This document shows positions 1-8,417 of a stretch of DNA of 10,925 bases, piece after piece. This DNA comes from Limiplasma sp045538465. Lineage in GTDB: Bacteria > Bacillota > Clostridia > Christensenellales > Aristaeellaceae. Every line of letters starts with the position of its first letter. The first letter of the stretch is position 1. Position numbers and translations under genes: made by a program. The DNA lies in the NCBI GenBank assembly GCA_045538465.1, contig JAZSRK010000052.1, positions 1 through 10,925 on the forward strand, in the 5' to 3' direction. The notes below the pieces were generated by a model, which searched no databases, was not told where the DNA came from, and saw only the letters and a list, made by a program, of their open reading frames with translations.

Positions 1-111
1 ATCGGCAACAACAGCCTGCGCCCGCTGCTCCGGCAACCCCATCTGCTGCACCCAGAAGTCATACGCATTGTACTCCCAAGCGGCCTTGTTCTGCTTGCTG
101 CTCTCAATCAT
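1..111 (-). CDS. Probable class I SAM-dependent methyltransferase, N-terminal fragment (runs off the window)
   Basis: Only the first 37 codons are in the window; the gene continues past base 1. The start ATG at 109-111 is preceded by GGAGGTG with about 5 bases of spacing, which makes it a convincing start. The peptide begins MIESSKQNKAAWEYNAYDF and continues WVQQMGLPEQRAQ. The pattern of a lone start, an xxAWxYxAYxFW segment and a following helix resembles the N-terminus of clostridial SAM-dependent methyltransferases, as I remember them. The SAM-binding motif itself lies outside the window, so the assignment rests on the N-terminus alone. It points the same way as glnN but is separated from it by a terminator, so it is probably a separate transcription unit. 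Confidence 0.5.
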   Translation of the reverse strand, partial: MIESSKQNKAAWEYNAYDFWVQQMGLPEQRAQAVVAD

Positions 112-144
112 ACCAGCACCTCCACTATCAACACAAACGTCAAC

Positions 145-190
145 CCCAAAAGAGAAAGCGCAGCTCCATCACCAACGGAAACTGCGCTCT
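145..190 (-). terminator. Rho-independent terminator of glnN
   Basis: Inverted repeat AGCGCAG (157-163) / CTGCGCT (182-188) with an 18-base loop. Read on the minus strand, the stem is followed by a T-rich run (TTTCTCTTTT, about 147-156). It lies 30 bases past the glnN stop and before the ribosome binding site of the next minus-strand gene. Confidence 0.7.
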
Positions 191-219
191 TCATTTTCCA
201 ATATTGCGCCTCTGCTTTC

Positions 220-2310
220 TCACACCCCGTTCAGCAGATCCTGATAGGTGGGCATGGGCCAATCTTGCTTGCCGACCAGTTCTTCGAGGGCATCGCCGGC
301 AGTACGGATGGCTGCCATGGCAGAGATGACATCATCACGGGTGTGCTGAGCGCGTGCGAGAAGGTCGGAGCAGTGGTTGGCTTTATCCAGAGCGGCTTCC
401 AGTTGGTCGATGCCGGTCTGCAAGGCTTCCAGCTGCTGGTTGAGGTTCATAAGGAGGCGGCGCTCCACAGTGGGGGTCAATTCGGGGCAGACGGCACACT
501 TGCGCTGGGCGGCTTCCGCTACTTTGCCGGAGAAGGCGATGGCAGCGGGAATGATCAGGTGGCGTGCCATGTCCAGCATGCTCAGAGCCTCGATGTCCAC
601 CACTTTGACGTAGTTCTCCATGTGGATGTCGTAACGGCTGTGCATTTCTTCGCGGGTGTATACCTTCTGGCGCTCAAAGAGAGCGATGTTGTGCTCATCC
701 AGATAGTGGGGCAGCGCATCCACGGTGGTGGGCAGGTTGCTCAGGCCGCGGCGGGCGGCTTCCTGCTTCCATGCGTCATCATAGCCGTTGCCGTTGAAAA
801 TGATGCGCATATGCTGGCTCAAGGTGCGGCGGATGAGGGTATCCACGGCAGCGGTGAAGTCCTCAGCGGCTTCCAGCTCGTCAGCCATCTTCTGCAAGGT
901 ATCGGCGATGGCGGCATTCAGCACCACATTGGGGGCGCTGATGCACTGGGCGCTGCCAAGGCTGCGGAACTCGAACTTATTGCCGGTAAAGGCAAAGGGA
1001 GAGGTACGGTTGCGGTCGGTGGTATCCTTGGGGAACTTGGGCAGGATGTGCACGCCAAGGCGCATGGCTTCCCGCTCGTGGGTCTCGTAGCGGCTGGCGT
1101 TGACGATGCTCTCAATAATGGCGGTCAGCTCGTCGCCAAGGAAGATGGAAACGATGGCCGGGGGCGCTTCGTTGGCACCCAAACGGTGATCGTTGCCAGC
1201 ACTGGCCACGGTAATGCGCAGCATGTCCTGATAATCGTCCACAGCGGCAATGACAGCCGACAGGAACAAAAGGAACTGGGCGTTCTCGCTGGGGGTATCG
1301 CCGGGATCCAGCAGGTTGATGCCGGTATTGGTGCTGAGGGCGTAGTTGTTGTGCTTGCCGCTGCCGTTGATGCCGCCGAAGGGCTTCTCGTGCAGGAGAC
1401 AAACCAGATCGTGCCGATCCGCTACCTTCTTCATGATCTCCATGGTAAGCTGGTTGTGGTCGGCGGCAATGTTGACGATAGAAAACACAGGAGCCATTTC
1501 GTGCTGGGCGGGAGCGGCTTCGTTGTGCTTGGTCTTAGACAGCACGCCCAGTTTCCACAGCTCGTTGTCCAGATCCTGCATAAAGGCCTGTACACGGGGC
1601 TTGATAACGCCGAAGTAATGGTCATCCAGCTCCTGACCCTTGGGCGGGCGAGCGCCGAACAACGTGCGTCCGGTGGTGACCAGATCGGGGCGCTGCCGCC
1701 ACTGATCCTTATCCACAAGGAAATACTCCTGCTCTGCGCCCACCGTGGGGAATACCCGAACCACGCCGGTGTTGCCGAACAATTTCAGGATGCGAAGGGC
1801 CTGCTTGTTGAGGCACTCCATGGAGCGAAGCAGCGGCGTTTTCTGATCCAGCGCCTGCCCGCCAAAGGAGCAGAAAGCGGTGGGGATGCACAGGGTGCCA
1901 TCCTTGATAAAAGCGTAGCTGGTGGGATCCCATGCGGTGTAGCCGCGTGCCTCAAAGGTAGCCCGCAAACCGCCGGAGGGGAAGGAACTGGCATCGCTTT
2001 CACCCTGTACCAACTCTTTGCCGCTAAACTCGAGCAGCACCGTGCCATCCTTCTTGGGCGAAATAAAGGCATCGTGCTTACCGGCCGTAACGCCCGTCAT
2101 GGGCTGGAACCAGTGGGTAAAGTGGGTGGCGCCTTTTTCCAAAGCCCAGTCCTTCATGGCGTTGGCCACGATGCTGGCAATGGCCGGGTTCAGGGAACGC
2201 CCTTCCTCGGTGGTGCGCTTTAATGCGATATATGTTTCTTTGGGCAGACGCTTCTGCATTACATTGTCATCAAAAACATTCTCCCCAAAGAGATCGAATG
2301 GATTGTTCAT
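220..2310 (-). CDS. glnN: Glutamine synthetase type III
   Basis: Cytoplasmic enzyme that makes glutamine from glutamate, ammonium and ATP. The protein is 696 residues, the usual size for the GSIII family and much longer than GSI (about 450-470). Visible glutamine synthetase landmarks, numbered from the chosen start, are GAEQEYF (191-197, metal-binding glutamates), NEAAPAQHEMAPV (263-275), NGSGKHNNYAL (315-325, glutamate/metal-binding histidine), AGNDHRLGANEAPPAI (371-386), NRTSPFAF (434-441) and KFEFRSLGSAQ (445-455). All looked-for residues are present, so it is probably active. The frame is open eight codons further upstream (to 2334), but AAAGGGG sits 9 bases before the ATG at 2310, which favours that start. 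It lies 76 bases behind the secreted-protein operon and ends in its own terminator. The intergenic region contains a hairpin and a possible -10 box; no strong promoter is visible. Confidence 0.97.
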   Translation of the reverse strand: MNNPFDLFGENVFDDNVMQKRLPKETYIALKRTTEEGRSLNPAIASIVANAMKDWALEKGATHFTHWFQPMTGVTAGKHDAFISPKKDGTVLLEFSGKELVQGESDASSFPSGGLRATFEARGYTAWDPTSYAFIKDGTLCIPTAFCSFGGQALDQKTPLLRSMECLNKQALRILKLFGNTGVVRVFPTVGAEQEYFLVDKDQWRQRPDLVTTGRTLFGARPPKGQELDDHYFGVIKPRVQAFMQDLDNELWKLGVLSKTKHNEAAPAQHEMAPVFSIVNIAADHNQLTMEIMKKVADRHDLVCLLHEKPFGGINGSGKHNNYALSTNTGINLLDPGDTPSENAQFLLFLSAVIAAVDDYQDMLRITVASAGNDHRLGANEAPPAIVSIFLGDELTAIIESIVNASRYETHEREAMRLGVHILPKFPKDTTDRNRTSPFAFTGNKFEFRSLGSAQCISAPNVVLNAAIADTLQKMADELEAAEDFTAAVDTLIRRTLSQHMRIIFNGNGYDDAWKQEAARRGLSNLPTTVDALPHYLDEHNIALFERQKVYTREEMHSRYDIHMENYVKVVDIEALSMLDMARHLIIPAAIAFSGKVAEAAQRKCAVCPELTPTVERRLLMNLNQQLEALQTGIDQLEAALDKANHCSDLLARAQHTRDDVISAMAAIRTAGDALEELVGKQDWPMPTYQDLLNGV

Positions 2311-2343
2311 ACTATCAAGCCCCTTTGCCGCCATAGCGGCTCT

Positions 2344-2375
2344 ATCATATTGTCCGCACGAGAAAACTCTTGCGG
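2344..2375 (-). promoter_or_regulatory. Hairpin and possible -10 box upstream of glnN
   Basis: On the minus strand, CCGCAAGAG (2375-2367), a TTTT loop and CTCGTGCGG (2362-2354) form a nine-pair stem with one mismatch. TATGAT (2349-2344) follows and matches the -10 consensus at five of six bases, but no convincing -35 box stands 16-18 bases before it. The hairpin lacks a T run, so it is not a classic terminator. It may weaken read-through from the upstream operon or stabilise the glnN message. Confidence 0.3.
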
Positions 2376-2386
2376 CACACTACGGA

Positions 2387-4027
2387 TCATTCCTGCACAG
2401 CGGTCTCGGCGGTGCTTTCCTCAGAAGGAACCGTTTCATCGACCGTTTCCTGCGTGTTTTGCATAAAGAAACTCAGTGCATCGCTGCCTTCGGTCAGCAG
2501 GTTGGCCAGCAGTGCTTCCAGTCCCTCTCCATCCAGAGTCAGCAGATCGGTGCGCTCTGCGGGCAATTCCTCCACCTCCCACTGGCGGCGGGTCTGGCCA
2601 TCCAGCTTCAGGTGGACCTTCTGGGGGCGTTCTTCGCCGGAGAAAGTGAGGGAGATGGTCACATTGGTGGCAGATGTTTGCGGTGTTTTGCTGGCAAAAC
2701 AGCTGTCCAGCTGAATCTCCATGGGCAGGAACGCCTCCGGGTCTTTGCCGTTAGGGTTGGGTTCCAGCTTCATGTTCCAATTGTCGGTATATACATTCAG
2801 GTCGTCGTCTTCTCTGGTTTCGGTGGTCTGGCGGCTCAGGGTGAAAGCCACATCCGGCAAAAGGGGCTGCTCCTCCTCAGATCGCACAGCAAAGGCATCG
2901 GCTGCTCCATCGCTAACGGTAAAGATGCCCTGATACACCGTAACATCGGTCATGCTGCGGTACGTAAGGAAGGAAAGCTCTACAGTGCGGCTGGCGCTTT
3001 CCATAGAGATGGTATTGGTATCGGGCAAGTCGCCTTCGCCCCGTTCCCGCGTATAGCGCAGGGTGACCTCGCCGCCTTCGGCATCGTAAAAAGGCAGAGA
3101 CAGGTGCAGCGCCACGGTGTCGCCCTTCATATCCACCGTGCGGGACAGGGTCGCCTCGCTGGTAATGGGCAGCGCTTCAATGGCAGCAAAATAGTAGGGC
3201 TGAAAATCTGGGTTCAGCAGCAAGGCGGCGGTCTCTTCGCCCACATAATCGGCAAGGCTTTGGCGTGCTGCCTCGTCGCTGAGGATATCCAGCACCATCT
3301 GCATGGCTTGGGTCTTGATATTTGCCGGAGGGATGCTGTAGGTGACGGTAATGATGGCGCTGCCATCCTCCAGCCTGCCCAATTCGGCATTCTGGCGATA
3401 GTCCTCGATCCACAGATCCATGCGCAGGCTCATTTTTTCCATAACAGACTGCAAGCGTTCCCGCTGGGCTTCGTCGGTAAAGCCGTGCACCCGCAACAAT
3501 TGCGGCAGCGCAAAGCCCACCAAGGCCGGCATGCCTGTGTTCTCAATGGCAGTACGAATACCGGGCAATAGCTGTGCGCCCAAGGTTTGTTCTTCGCCGC
3601 CTTCCCCTGCCTTGAGCAGCTGGTCGGTGGAAACTTCAAACCACCCCTCGCCCAAAAGAGGCGACTGCGCTGCCAGCACACCATCCCGAAGCTGGAAGGT
3701 GGCCTGCGTTACAGGGGCGTCATCATTCATCAAAGCAGCATCCAGCCGGTGCTCTGAAAGGCTATGGCCGGTGGGACGCACATAGATATAGTTCCAATCG
3801 ATCAAAAACGGTTTGTCGGTCACCAGCGCTTCGCCTTCCACCGCCTCGTTGGCAGAAAGAGCTACTTCCAGCGTGCCGCTGAAACCGCTGCCGGAGCCCA
3901 ATTGGCGAAACAGCTTATATGCCATGGTGTAATCCAGCTGTGCAGCCAGTGCAGGCGTGCTCAAACCAAGCAGAAGCACCAGCGCTACCAGCATACAGCC
4001 CATACGGGTGATACCCTTCGTTTTCAT
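2387..4027 (-). CDS. Secreted protein of unknown function (downstream member of a possible paralogue pair)
   Basis: A 546-residue exported protein; I do not recognise a named domain. It starts with a clear Sec signal peptide: basic MKTKGITR, a hydrophobic stretch rich in V/L (about 12-22), and a TPALA-A cleavage site near residue 28. The mature part looks mostly beta-rich, with a helical stretch in the middle (about 230-275) and an acidic C-terminal tail rich in E/T/S. There is no sortase motif and no second membrane segment, so the protein is probably released or loosely cell-wall bound. The frame extends nine codons upstream (4054), but AAGGAGG sits 8 bases before the ATG at 4027, which decides the start. 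It begins 30 bases after the stop of the other secreted gene and is the last gene of the operon that starts at 8296. Shared features with that neighbour (a VLxxQ-SP segment near residue 115-124, a YDxEGG segment near 313-319, and the strand-rich region 395-466) suggest distant homology. Function is unknown. Confidence 0.85.
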   Translation of the reverse strand: MKTKGITRMGCMLVALVLLLGLSTPALAAQLDYTMAYKLFRQLGSGSGFSGTLEVALSANEAVEGEALVTDKPFLIDWNYIYVRPTGHSLSEHRLDAALMNDDAPVTQATFQLRDGVLAAQSPLLGEGWFEVSTDQLLKAGEGGEEQTLGAQLLPGIRTAIENTGMPALVGFALPQLLRVHGFTDEAQRERLQSVMEKMSLRMDLWIEDYRQNAELGRLEDGSAIITVTYSIPPANIKTQAMQMVLDILSDEAARQSLADYVGEETAALLLNPDFQPYYFAAIEALPITSEATLSRTVDMKGDTVALHLSLPFYDAEGGEVTLRYTRERGEGDLPDTNTISMESASRTVELSFLTYRSMTDVTVYQGIFTVSDGAADAFAVRSEEEQPLLPDVAFTLSRQTTETREDDDLNVYTDNWNMKLEPNPNGKDPEAFLPMEIQLDSCFASKTPQTSATNVTISLTFSGEERPQKVHLKLDGQTRRQWEVEELPAERTDLLTLDGEGLEALLANLLTEGSDALSFFMQNTQETVDETVPSEESTAETAVQE

Positions 4028-4057
4028 CCTTCCAGCCTCCTTGGCGCAGATCATCTA

Positions 4058-5638
4058 TCAATCGCCCAACAGGGAGAGAAATGCTGCATAATCCACATCG
4101 GTCATATTATCCCGCAACAGCCTGAGGGGTTCGCCGGGCAGACGAGCCAGTGCCGTAAGCAGCACGCCTGCCGCACGCTGTGCCATCTCCTCTGTTAATG
4201 CATTGAGGGTCGCATCGTCCGCTGTATCCAGCTGGATGGTCTGCATGGTCTCAGGTGCAGGATAGGCCTCCATGCCCACCGGCGGGTTGCCCACCAAAAA
4301 ACCGTCCAGCGAATCATCGCTCCAGACAACATCTATATTCTGGGCAAGGCTGCTGCCAGCCACCGACGGGTCGGTGGGGTCTGCTGCAACGGCAAACAGG
4401 CTACCGTTGGCTGCGGCTGCATCCAGCTGCTGCGCTGGTTCCTCATCCAAAACAAAAGTGAGATCACGGTAGACCGTTTTGCCTTGGTGCTCCTCCAAGC
4501 GGATCTTGCCGCTGAGCACGCCGCTGCCTTCTTGGCTGTTCAGCTTCAATTCCGGCTCAAGGGTGGTTACGGTGGTAACGGTATCGCCGCCGATATTTTC
4601 CTTTACCGTCGTTACCAGAGAGCCGCTCAGGTGCCGCTCCGCTTCGCTGCCGGATAGCGTGAGCTTATCCTTTTGCTGAATGGTTTGGTTGTGGCTGTCA
4701 TCCACGATCGCCAGCTGGCAATTGCGGGTAAGTACCGTATTCTCATCGCCGGTGCTCATGGTCAGTTTGCCATCGATCACCCGCTTATGCCGGGGCGACT
4801 TGGTCATTACCAGCTCGTAGCGGTAGGCATCCTTAGTCTCGCCTTCTTCGCGAGTGAAGGCCCACTGGTATGCCAGTGTCCATTTCTGTTCGGGCGCCAG
4901 ATACACGCTGCCCTTCATATACAGGGCAAGGGGCGTGCCGCCCTCCTCATCGTAATAGATAGCGATGGTAAAGTTGTCGGCACAGGTAAGGGGGGCAAGC
5001 TGCTCCCGGAAGGCCTGATCCATACCGCAGCCCAACACCCGCACGATCTGCGGCAGCAAAGCGGTGCTATCCTCCGCCGTAAGGCGCGCCAGACGCACCC
5101 AGCGCGCATAACCGATGCCTTCGATCTTGTAGTTGGCGGCTTTCTCGGTGGCATAGGGTGCGATGGACTGCGCCAGCTCAAGGTAGCAATCCTCCACATC
5201 CATGATCGCTGTGTGCAGGTCGAAAAGCGGCTCCTGCGCCATTTCGTTGCCGCTGAGCACATCCATTGGAGACGTTTGCGATACCAGCACACGGTTGGGC
5301 AAAAGGCTGGTGGTCATAACCGAATCGTTTTCCCGGCTGGTCTCCTCCACGGTAAAGAGATCCTCGCCCGCCACAGAAAGGGTCATGCGGGTGGAATCCT
5401 GCACAAGATGAGCACCGATGCGGATCTCTGCCAAGGTCTCGTTGAGCATGGCGGTGGTATCTTCGCCAAAAGGCTGCAGGGTATCCACCTGAATGCCCAG
5501 CGAAAAAGCGGTGTCGCCGTTTATGTCCAAAAAGTCGGACAGCCGGTCATCCACCCAGCCCAGCTCTGCGCTGGCGCAGGAGCAAAGAAGGCTCAAAGCC
5601 GCCGCCAAAGCCGCTATACGTTTCTGGATCGATCTCAC
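4058..5638 (-). CDS. Secreted protein of unknown function (upstream member of a possible paralogue pair)
   Basis: A 526-residue exported protein with no named domain that I recognise. The signal peptide reads MRSIQKR, then an alanine/leucine-rich core, then CSCASA with cleavage probably after residue 24. Two cysteines (19 and 21) sit just before the site, but neither fits a good lipobox, so a lipoprotein is possible but less likely. The mature part alternates short beta-like segments with a helical region (about 140-220) and ends in a leucine/alanine-rich helix (about 470-510). The start is a GTG at 5638: AAGGAG lies 8 bases before it. The GTG at 5647 would touch the Shine-Dalgarno sequence, so it is rejected. 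The gene sits 37 bases after dus and 30 bases before the second secreted gene, without a terminator on either side, so it is co-transcribed. Confidence 0.85.
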   Translation of the reverse strand: MRSIQKRIAALAAALSLLCSCASAELGWVDDRLSDFLDINGDTAFSLGIQVDTLQPFGEDTTAMLNETLAEIRIGAHLVQDSTRMTLSVAGEDLFTVEETSRENDSVMTTSLLPNRVLVSQTSPMDVLSGNEMAQEPLFDLHTAIMDVEDCYLELAQSIAPYATEKAANYKIEGIGYARWVRLARLTAEDSTALLPQIVRVLGCGMDQAFREQLAPLTCADNFTIAIYYDEEGGTPLALYMKGSVYLAPEQKWTLAYQWAFTREEGETKDAYRYELVMTKSPRHKRVIDGKLTMSTGDENTVLTRNCQLAIVDDSHNQTIQQKDKLTLSGSEAERHLSGSLVTTVKENIGGDTVTTVTTLEPELKLNSQEGSGVLSGKIRLEEHQGKTVYRDLTFVLDEEPAQQLDAAAANGSLFAVAADPTDPSVAGSSLAQNIDVVWSDDSLDGFLVGNPPVGMEAYPAPETMQTIQLDTADDATLNALTEEMAQRAAGVLLTALARLPGEPLRLLRDNMTDVDYAAFLSLLGD

Positions 5639-5675
5639 AGCAGTCACTCCTTCCCAAATGTCACAAGAGGCGTGG

Positions 5676-6632
5676 TCAGCTCAGCAGCCTGCCGAGCAAT
5701 TGGTTTAGCTCGTCCAAGGTCTTGGCCATGTTCAGCTCCCGGCGCAGAGCAGTCGCGCCCCGCAGCCCGCCGATATAATGACCGATATGCTTGCGCATTT
5801 CCATCACGCCCAGTCTTTCGCCCTTGTAATCCACCATCCAGCGGGCATGGAGCAAGGCAGTCTCCACCCGCTCGTCAAGGGAGACCGGCAGGGGCTCGCT
5901 GCCCTGAAGCGCCGCCAGCGAATCTCGAAAGAGCCAAGGGTTGCCCATTGCGCCGCGGCCGATCATAAAGCCGGTACAGCCGGTTTCGCTTACAATGCGC
6001 TGTGCATCGGTGCCGGTAAACAGATCGCCGTTGGCCAGCACAGGGATCGCCAGCTGCTCACGGATGCGGGCAATAGCTGCGTAATCGGCCTTGCCGCTGT
6101 ACTGCTGCTGACGGGTACGCCCATGCACACACAGCCACTTGAGACCAAGGCTTTGGGCAGCCTTGCCCAGCTCGACGGCGTTCATGCTGTCCTCATCATA
6201 GCCAAGGCGGGTCTTTACGGTAACAGGCAGATGGGTGCTGTTGCGCACCGCTTCCATAATGCGGTAGGCCAGATCCGGTTTCAGCAGCAAGGCGCTGCCT
6301 TCCCCAGAATGCACCACTTTACGGGCGGGACAGCCCATATTGATATCGATGGAGGCAAAACGGTTCAGCGCCGTTACCCGCTGGGCGGCCTCTGCCATTA
6401 CTTGCGGGTCTCTGCCGAAAAGCTGACAAGCCGTGTTGGTCTCTTCGGGATGAACCTCCAGCAGATGGCGATACACCATGTTACCGGGCTTCGCGCACAT
6501 CAGCCCCATGGCGCTGACCATTTCGGAGCAGGCATAGTTGGCGCCCATCCGGTAGCACAAGACCCGCATGGGCCAATCGGTCATGCCGGCCATGGGGGCA
6601 AGCCCTACCACATTCGTCACGTCTGGCATCAT
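5676..6632 (-). CDS. tRNA-dihydrouridine synthase (Dus family, FMN-dependent)
   Basis: Reduces specific uridines in the tRNA D-loop to dihydrouridine with NADPH and FMN. The 318-residue protein shows the TIM-barrel signatures of the family: LAPMAGMTD (11-19, FMN binding), INMGCPARKV (97-106) with the catalytic cysteine 101, VTVKTRLG (137-144, Lys140), CVHGRTRQQ (168-176, His170), NGDLF (201-205) and GRGAMGNPW (225-233). It resembles the bacterial DusB-like group, but the exact position modified cannot be read from the sequence. The start ATG at 6632 overlaps the stop of the upstream gene (ATGA), which implies translational coupling. A second ATG directly follows and could serve instead. Such a housekeeping gene lying inside an operon for exported proteins is common and need not imply a shared function. 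Confidence 0.95.
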   Translation of the reverse strand: MMPDVTNVVGLAPMAGMTDWPMRVLCYRMGANYACSEMVSAMGLMCAKPGNMVYRHLLEVHPEETNTACQLFGRDPQVMAEAAQRVTALNRFASIDINMGCPARKVVHSGEGSALLLKPDLAYRIMEAVRNSTHLPVTVKTRLGYDEDSMNAVELGKAAQSLGLKWLCVHGRTRQQQYSGKADYAAIARIREQLAIPVLANGDLFTGTDAQRIVSETGCTGFMIGRGAMGNPWLFRDSLAALQGSEPLPVSLDERVETALLHARWMVDYKGERLGVMEMRKHIGHYIGGLRGATALRRELNMAKTLDELNQLLGRLLS

Positions 6633-8296
6633 GCCTCTTTGCTCCCATTGGCGCAGGGGAACGCAGCGATGCGCCCCTTAGCCCCCGCAAAGGGAAGCAG
6701 CGTAAGCTCATACGCCTGACCCATGGCCACACGCTGGGGCGGCGGCATAATAAAGCCGCCTTTTTCCTTCCACTCCGGCACAGCACAAGCTGCCAGCAGC
6801 ACCACAGGATCGCTGCCCTGCTGGTCGGCGCTGAGGGGGAAGTTTTTGGTAATGGCGTAGCGCCATTCTACGGTGCTATCGGGCAGGGAGAACGCCATCA
6901 GCTGGTTGCCGCACCAGACGGATACGCTACTGCGGTAGCCAGTTTCAAGTCGGGGCGTTATATCGTAGACAAGTTCGATCTCTTCGCCGTTATTGAAAGT
7001 ACGGTTGATGGTATACATCTCGCCGGGCACAGCTTCGCGCCCAGTGGTGCCTGCAATAACCACCGCAGGCTCTACGGCGTAGCTGGGCACCCGCAGCTGC
7101 AGGGCAAAGCGTACAGGCTGACGGCTTTCCACCCGGATGGTCAGCTTGCGCTGCCAAAGCCCCTGCACCGAGGCTGTAAGGCGTACCGGCACGCCGCCAA
7201 AGCGGGTAACGCAGCCGCTATCCACCGGCTGCATCAAGGCAACGGTCTCGTCATCCTTGGCCAGCCAGATGCCGCGGCGCAAGCTGTACAAAGCGCGCAG
7301 CAAGGCTGATACCTGCTCCTGCTCCGGCTTGTGCACTTGGCATGTATCATCCTTGGCCAGACGGTTGGTGGGCGACAGGTCGCGAAGACCTTCTTCATCC
7401 AGCATATCGCACAGGCCATTCAAAAAGAGCTTTTCCAAGCGATCTGCCGTTGCAGTCTCGCCGGTGGTGAGAAGAACATCCAGATCGGCTTCGATCTGTG
7501 CGCAGAGGGCTTCCAGCGATACCGCACGGGCGGGGTCGCGCCCTGCCAGATAGGGATCGGCAGAAAACGCGCCGCAGGGCATACCATGGTAGCGCATCAG
7601 CGAGGCAAGCCCTGTACGGGCAGCGCTGGCATCTCTGCCGCTGCCGCTGTACTGCGAAAGCAGCGCCGTCATCGCCAGAGAATCGGCTGCGCCGGTACCG
7701 GTGGCAAAGCGCTCCATACGGTCGTAGTATGCTTGCTCATCTGGATTGGCGGCGTTGGTTTCGGGGCGATATTCCTTAATAAAGGGAAAACTATGCATAA
7801 GGCCGGAGGCATCCGGCAGGCGGGAGCGCAGTTTTTCCAGAAGGGTCAGCAAAAACTGCTGACCGGTACGGCGGTACAGCTCCAAAGTAAGACGCAGCGC
7901 ATCTGCGCCGGTATGAAAGAGCGCTTCCTCGCTGATGTGGGGCAGCGCATCCATAAAAGTGCGGGTACAATCCAGCACAAGCAGCATGGCTTCTTTATCC
8001 TGATTGGCAGAAGCGATCATCATGCCCGCCAGCAGACTGCGTACAAGCTCGCCTGCACGCTCAGGCAGCTGCTCGGTCATCTCCTCCAGCGGCGGCATGG
8101 GGGGCATCTGGGCATAGCCGCCCAGCTTGCTGGCCAGCACGGCATCCATGGCAGACATCTCATCCAGTTCTACCATATTCAGCGCCTGCTGACACCGCAG
8201 ATGAAGTTCGCCCTCCAGATGGACAGCACTATCGGGAAGGGTCACATAGGCAGCATCGACTAACGGGGCACGGCGGTAAGCGATTGCGGTGGGCAT
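6629..8296 (-). CDS. Divergent glycoside hydrolase family 127-like (DUF1680-like) protein
   Basis: A 555-residue protein without a signal peptide or membrane segment, so probably cytoplasmic. The helical first two thirds and the beta-rich C-terminal third match the plan of GH127 (beta-L-arabinofuranosidase-like: alpha/alpha barrel plus beta-sandwich). Family-like stretches are YRRTGQQFLL (141-150), HGMPCGAFSADPYLAG (237-252), ALCAQIEADL with LLTTGETATADRLEKLFLNGL (263-272, 275-295), and the sandwich segment around LTASVQGLW...LRVPSYA (373-407). The residues that make the zinc/thiolate site in characterised members look altered: the Cys-Cys pair seems to be Cys319-Gln320, and the E-x-C element seems to be Glu262-Ala-Leu-Cys265. 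These alignments are by eye. The ATG at 8296 has GGAGAG nine bases upstream, and a strong promoter lies about 50 bases before it. It is the first gene of the operon. Activity and substrate are unknown; a non-catalytic or changed role is possible. Confidence 0.65.
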   Translation of the reverse strand: MPTAIAYRRAPLVDAAYVTLPDSAVHLEGELHLRCQQALNMVELDEMSAMDAVLASKLGGYAQMPPMPPLEEMTEQLPERAGELVRSLLAGMMIASANQDKEAMLLVLDCTRTFMDALPHISEEALFHTGADALRLTLELYRRTGQQFLLTLLEKLRSRLPDASGLMHSFPFIKEYRPETNAANPDEQAYYDRMERFATGTGAADSLAMTALLSQYSGSGRDASAARTGLASLMRYHGMPCGAFSADPYLAGRDPARAVSLEALCAQIEADLDVLLTTGETATADRLEKLFLNGLCDMLDEEGLRDLSPTNRLAKDDTCQVHKPEQEQVSALLRALYSLRRGIWLAKDDETVALMQPVDSGCVTRFGGVPVRLTASVQGLWQRKLTIRVESRQPVRFALQLRVPSYAVEPAVVIAGTTGREAVPGEMYTINRTFNNGEEIELVYDITPRLETGYRSSVSVWCGNQLMAFSLPDSTVEWRYAITKNFPLSADQQGSDPVVLLAACAVPEWKEKGGFIMPPPQRVAMGQAYELTLLPFAGAKGRIAAFPCANGSKEA

Positions 8297-8351
8297 GGGA
8301 ACTTCTCTCCAATCAGGCGATAAACGCCGATAATATACGCTATTCTACACC

Positions 8352-8379
8352 ATTATAGCGCATTTTTTCGCAAGGTCAA
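8352..8379 (-). promoter_or_regulatory. Promoter of the GH127-like/dus/secreted-protein operon
   Basis: On the minus strand, TTGACC (8379-8374), a 16-base spacer, then a perfect TATAAT (8357-8352). It points at the ATG at 8296 and leaves a leader of about 50 bases. It is one of the best vegetative (sigma-A type) promoters in the window. Confidence 0.8.
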
Positions 8380-8417
8380 TATGCCCGCCGCCTTTCGGGC
8401 AGATTTGCCCCTGTGCC

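Noticed and set aside
265..2223. A 652-codon open frame on the plus strand, antisense to glnN
   Set aside because: It lies wholly opposite glnN, which has strong family motifs. The antisense frame is open because of the GC-rich third positions, gives a low-complexity G/V/A/H-rich translation, and has no ribosome binding site.
2018..3571. Long plus-strand frame across the glnN start and the second secreted protein gene
   Set aside because: It crosses two well-supported minus-strand genes and their intergenic region, with an H/G/Q-rich translation that resembles no protein family.
4673..5968. 431-codon plus-strand frame opposite the first secreted protein and dus
   Set aside because: Antisense shadow: it overlaps the conserved dus sequence and has no credible start signal.
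7331..8263. 310-codon plus-strand frame opposite the GH127-like gene
   Set aside because: The minus-strand gene has a promoter, a ribosome binding site, family-like stretches and a stop overlapping dus; the antisense frame has none of these.
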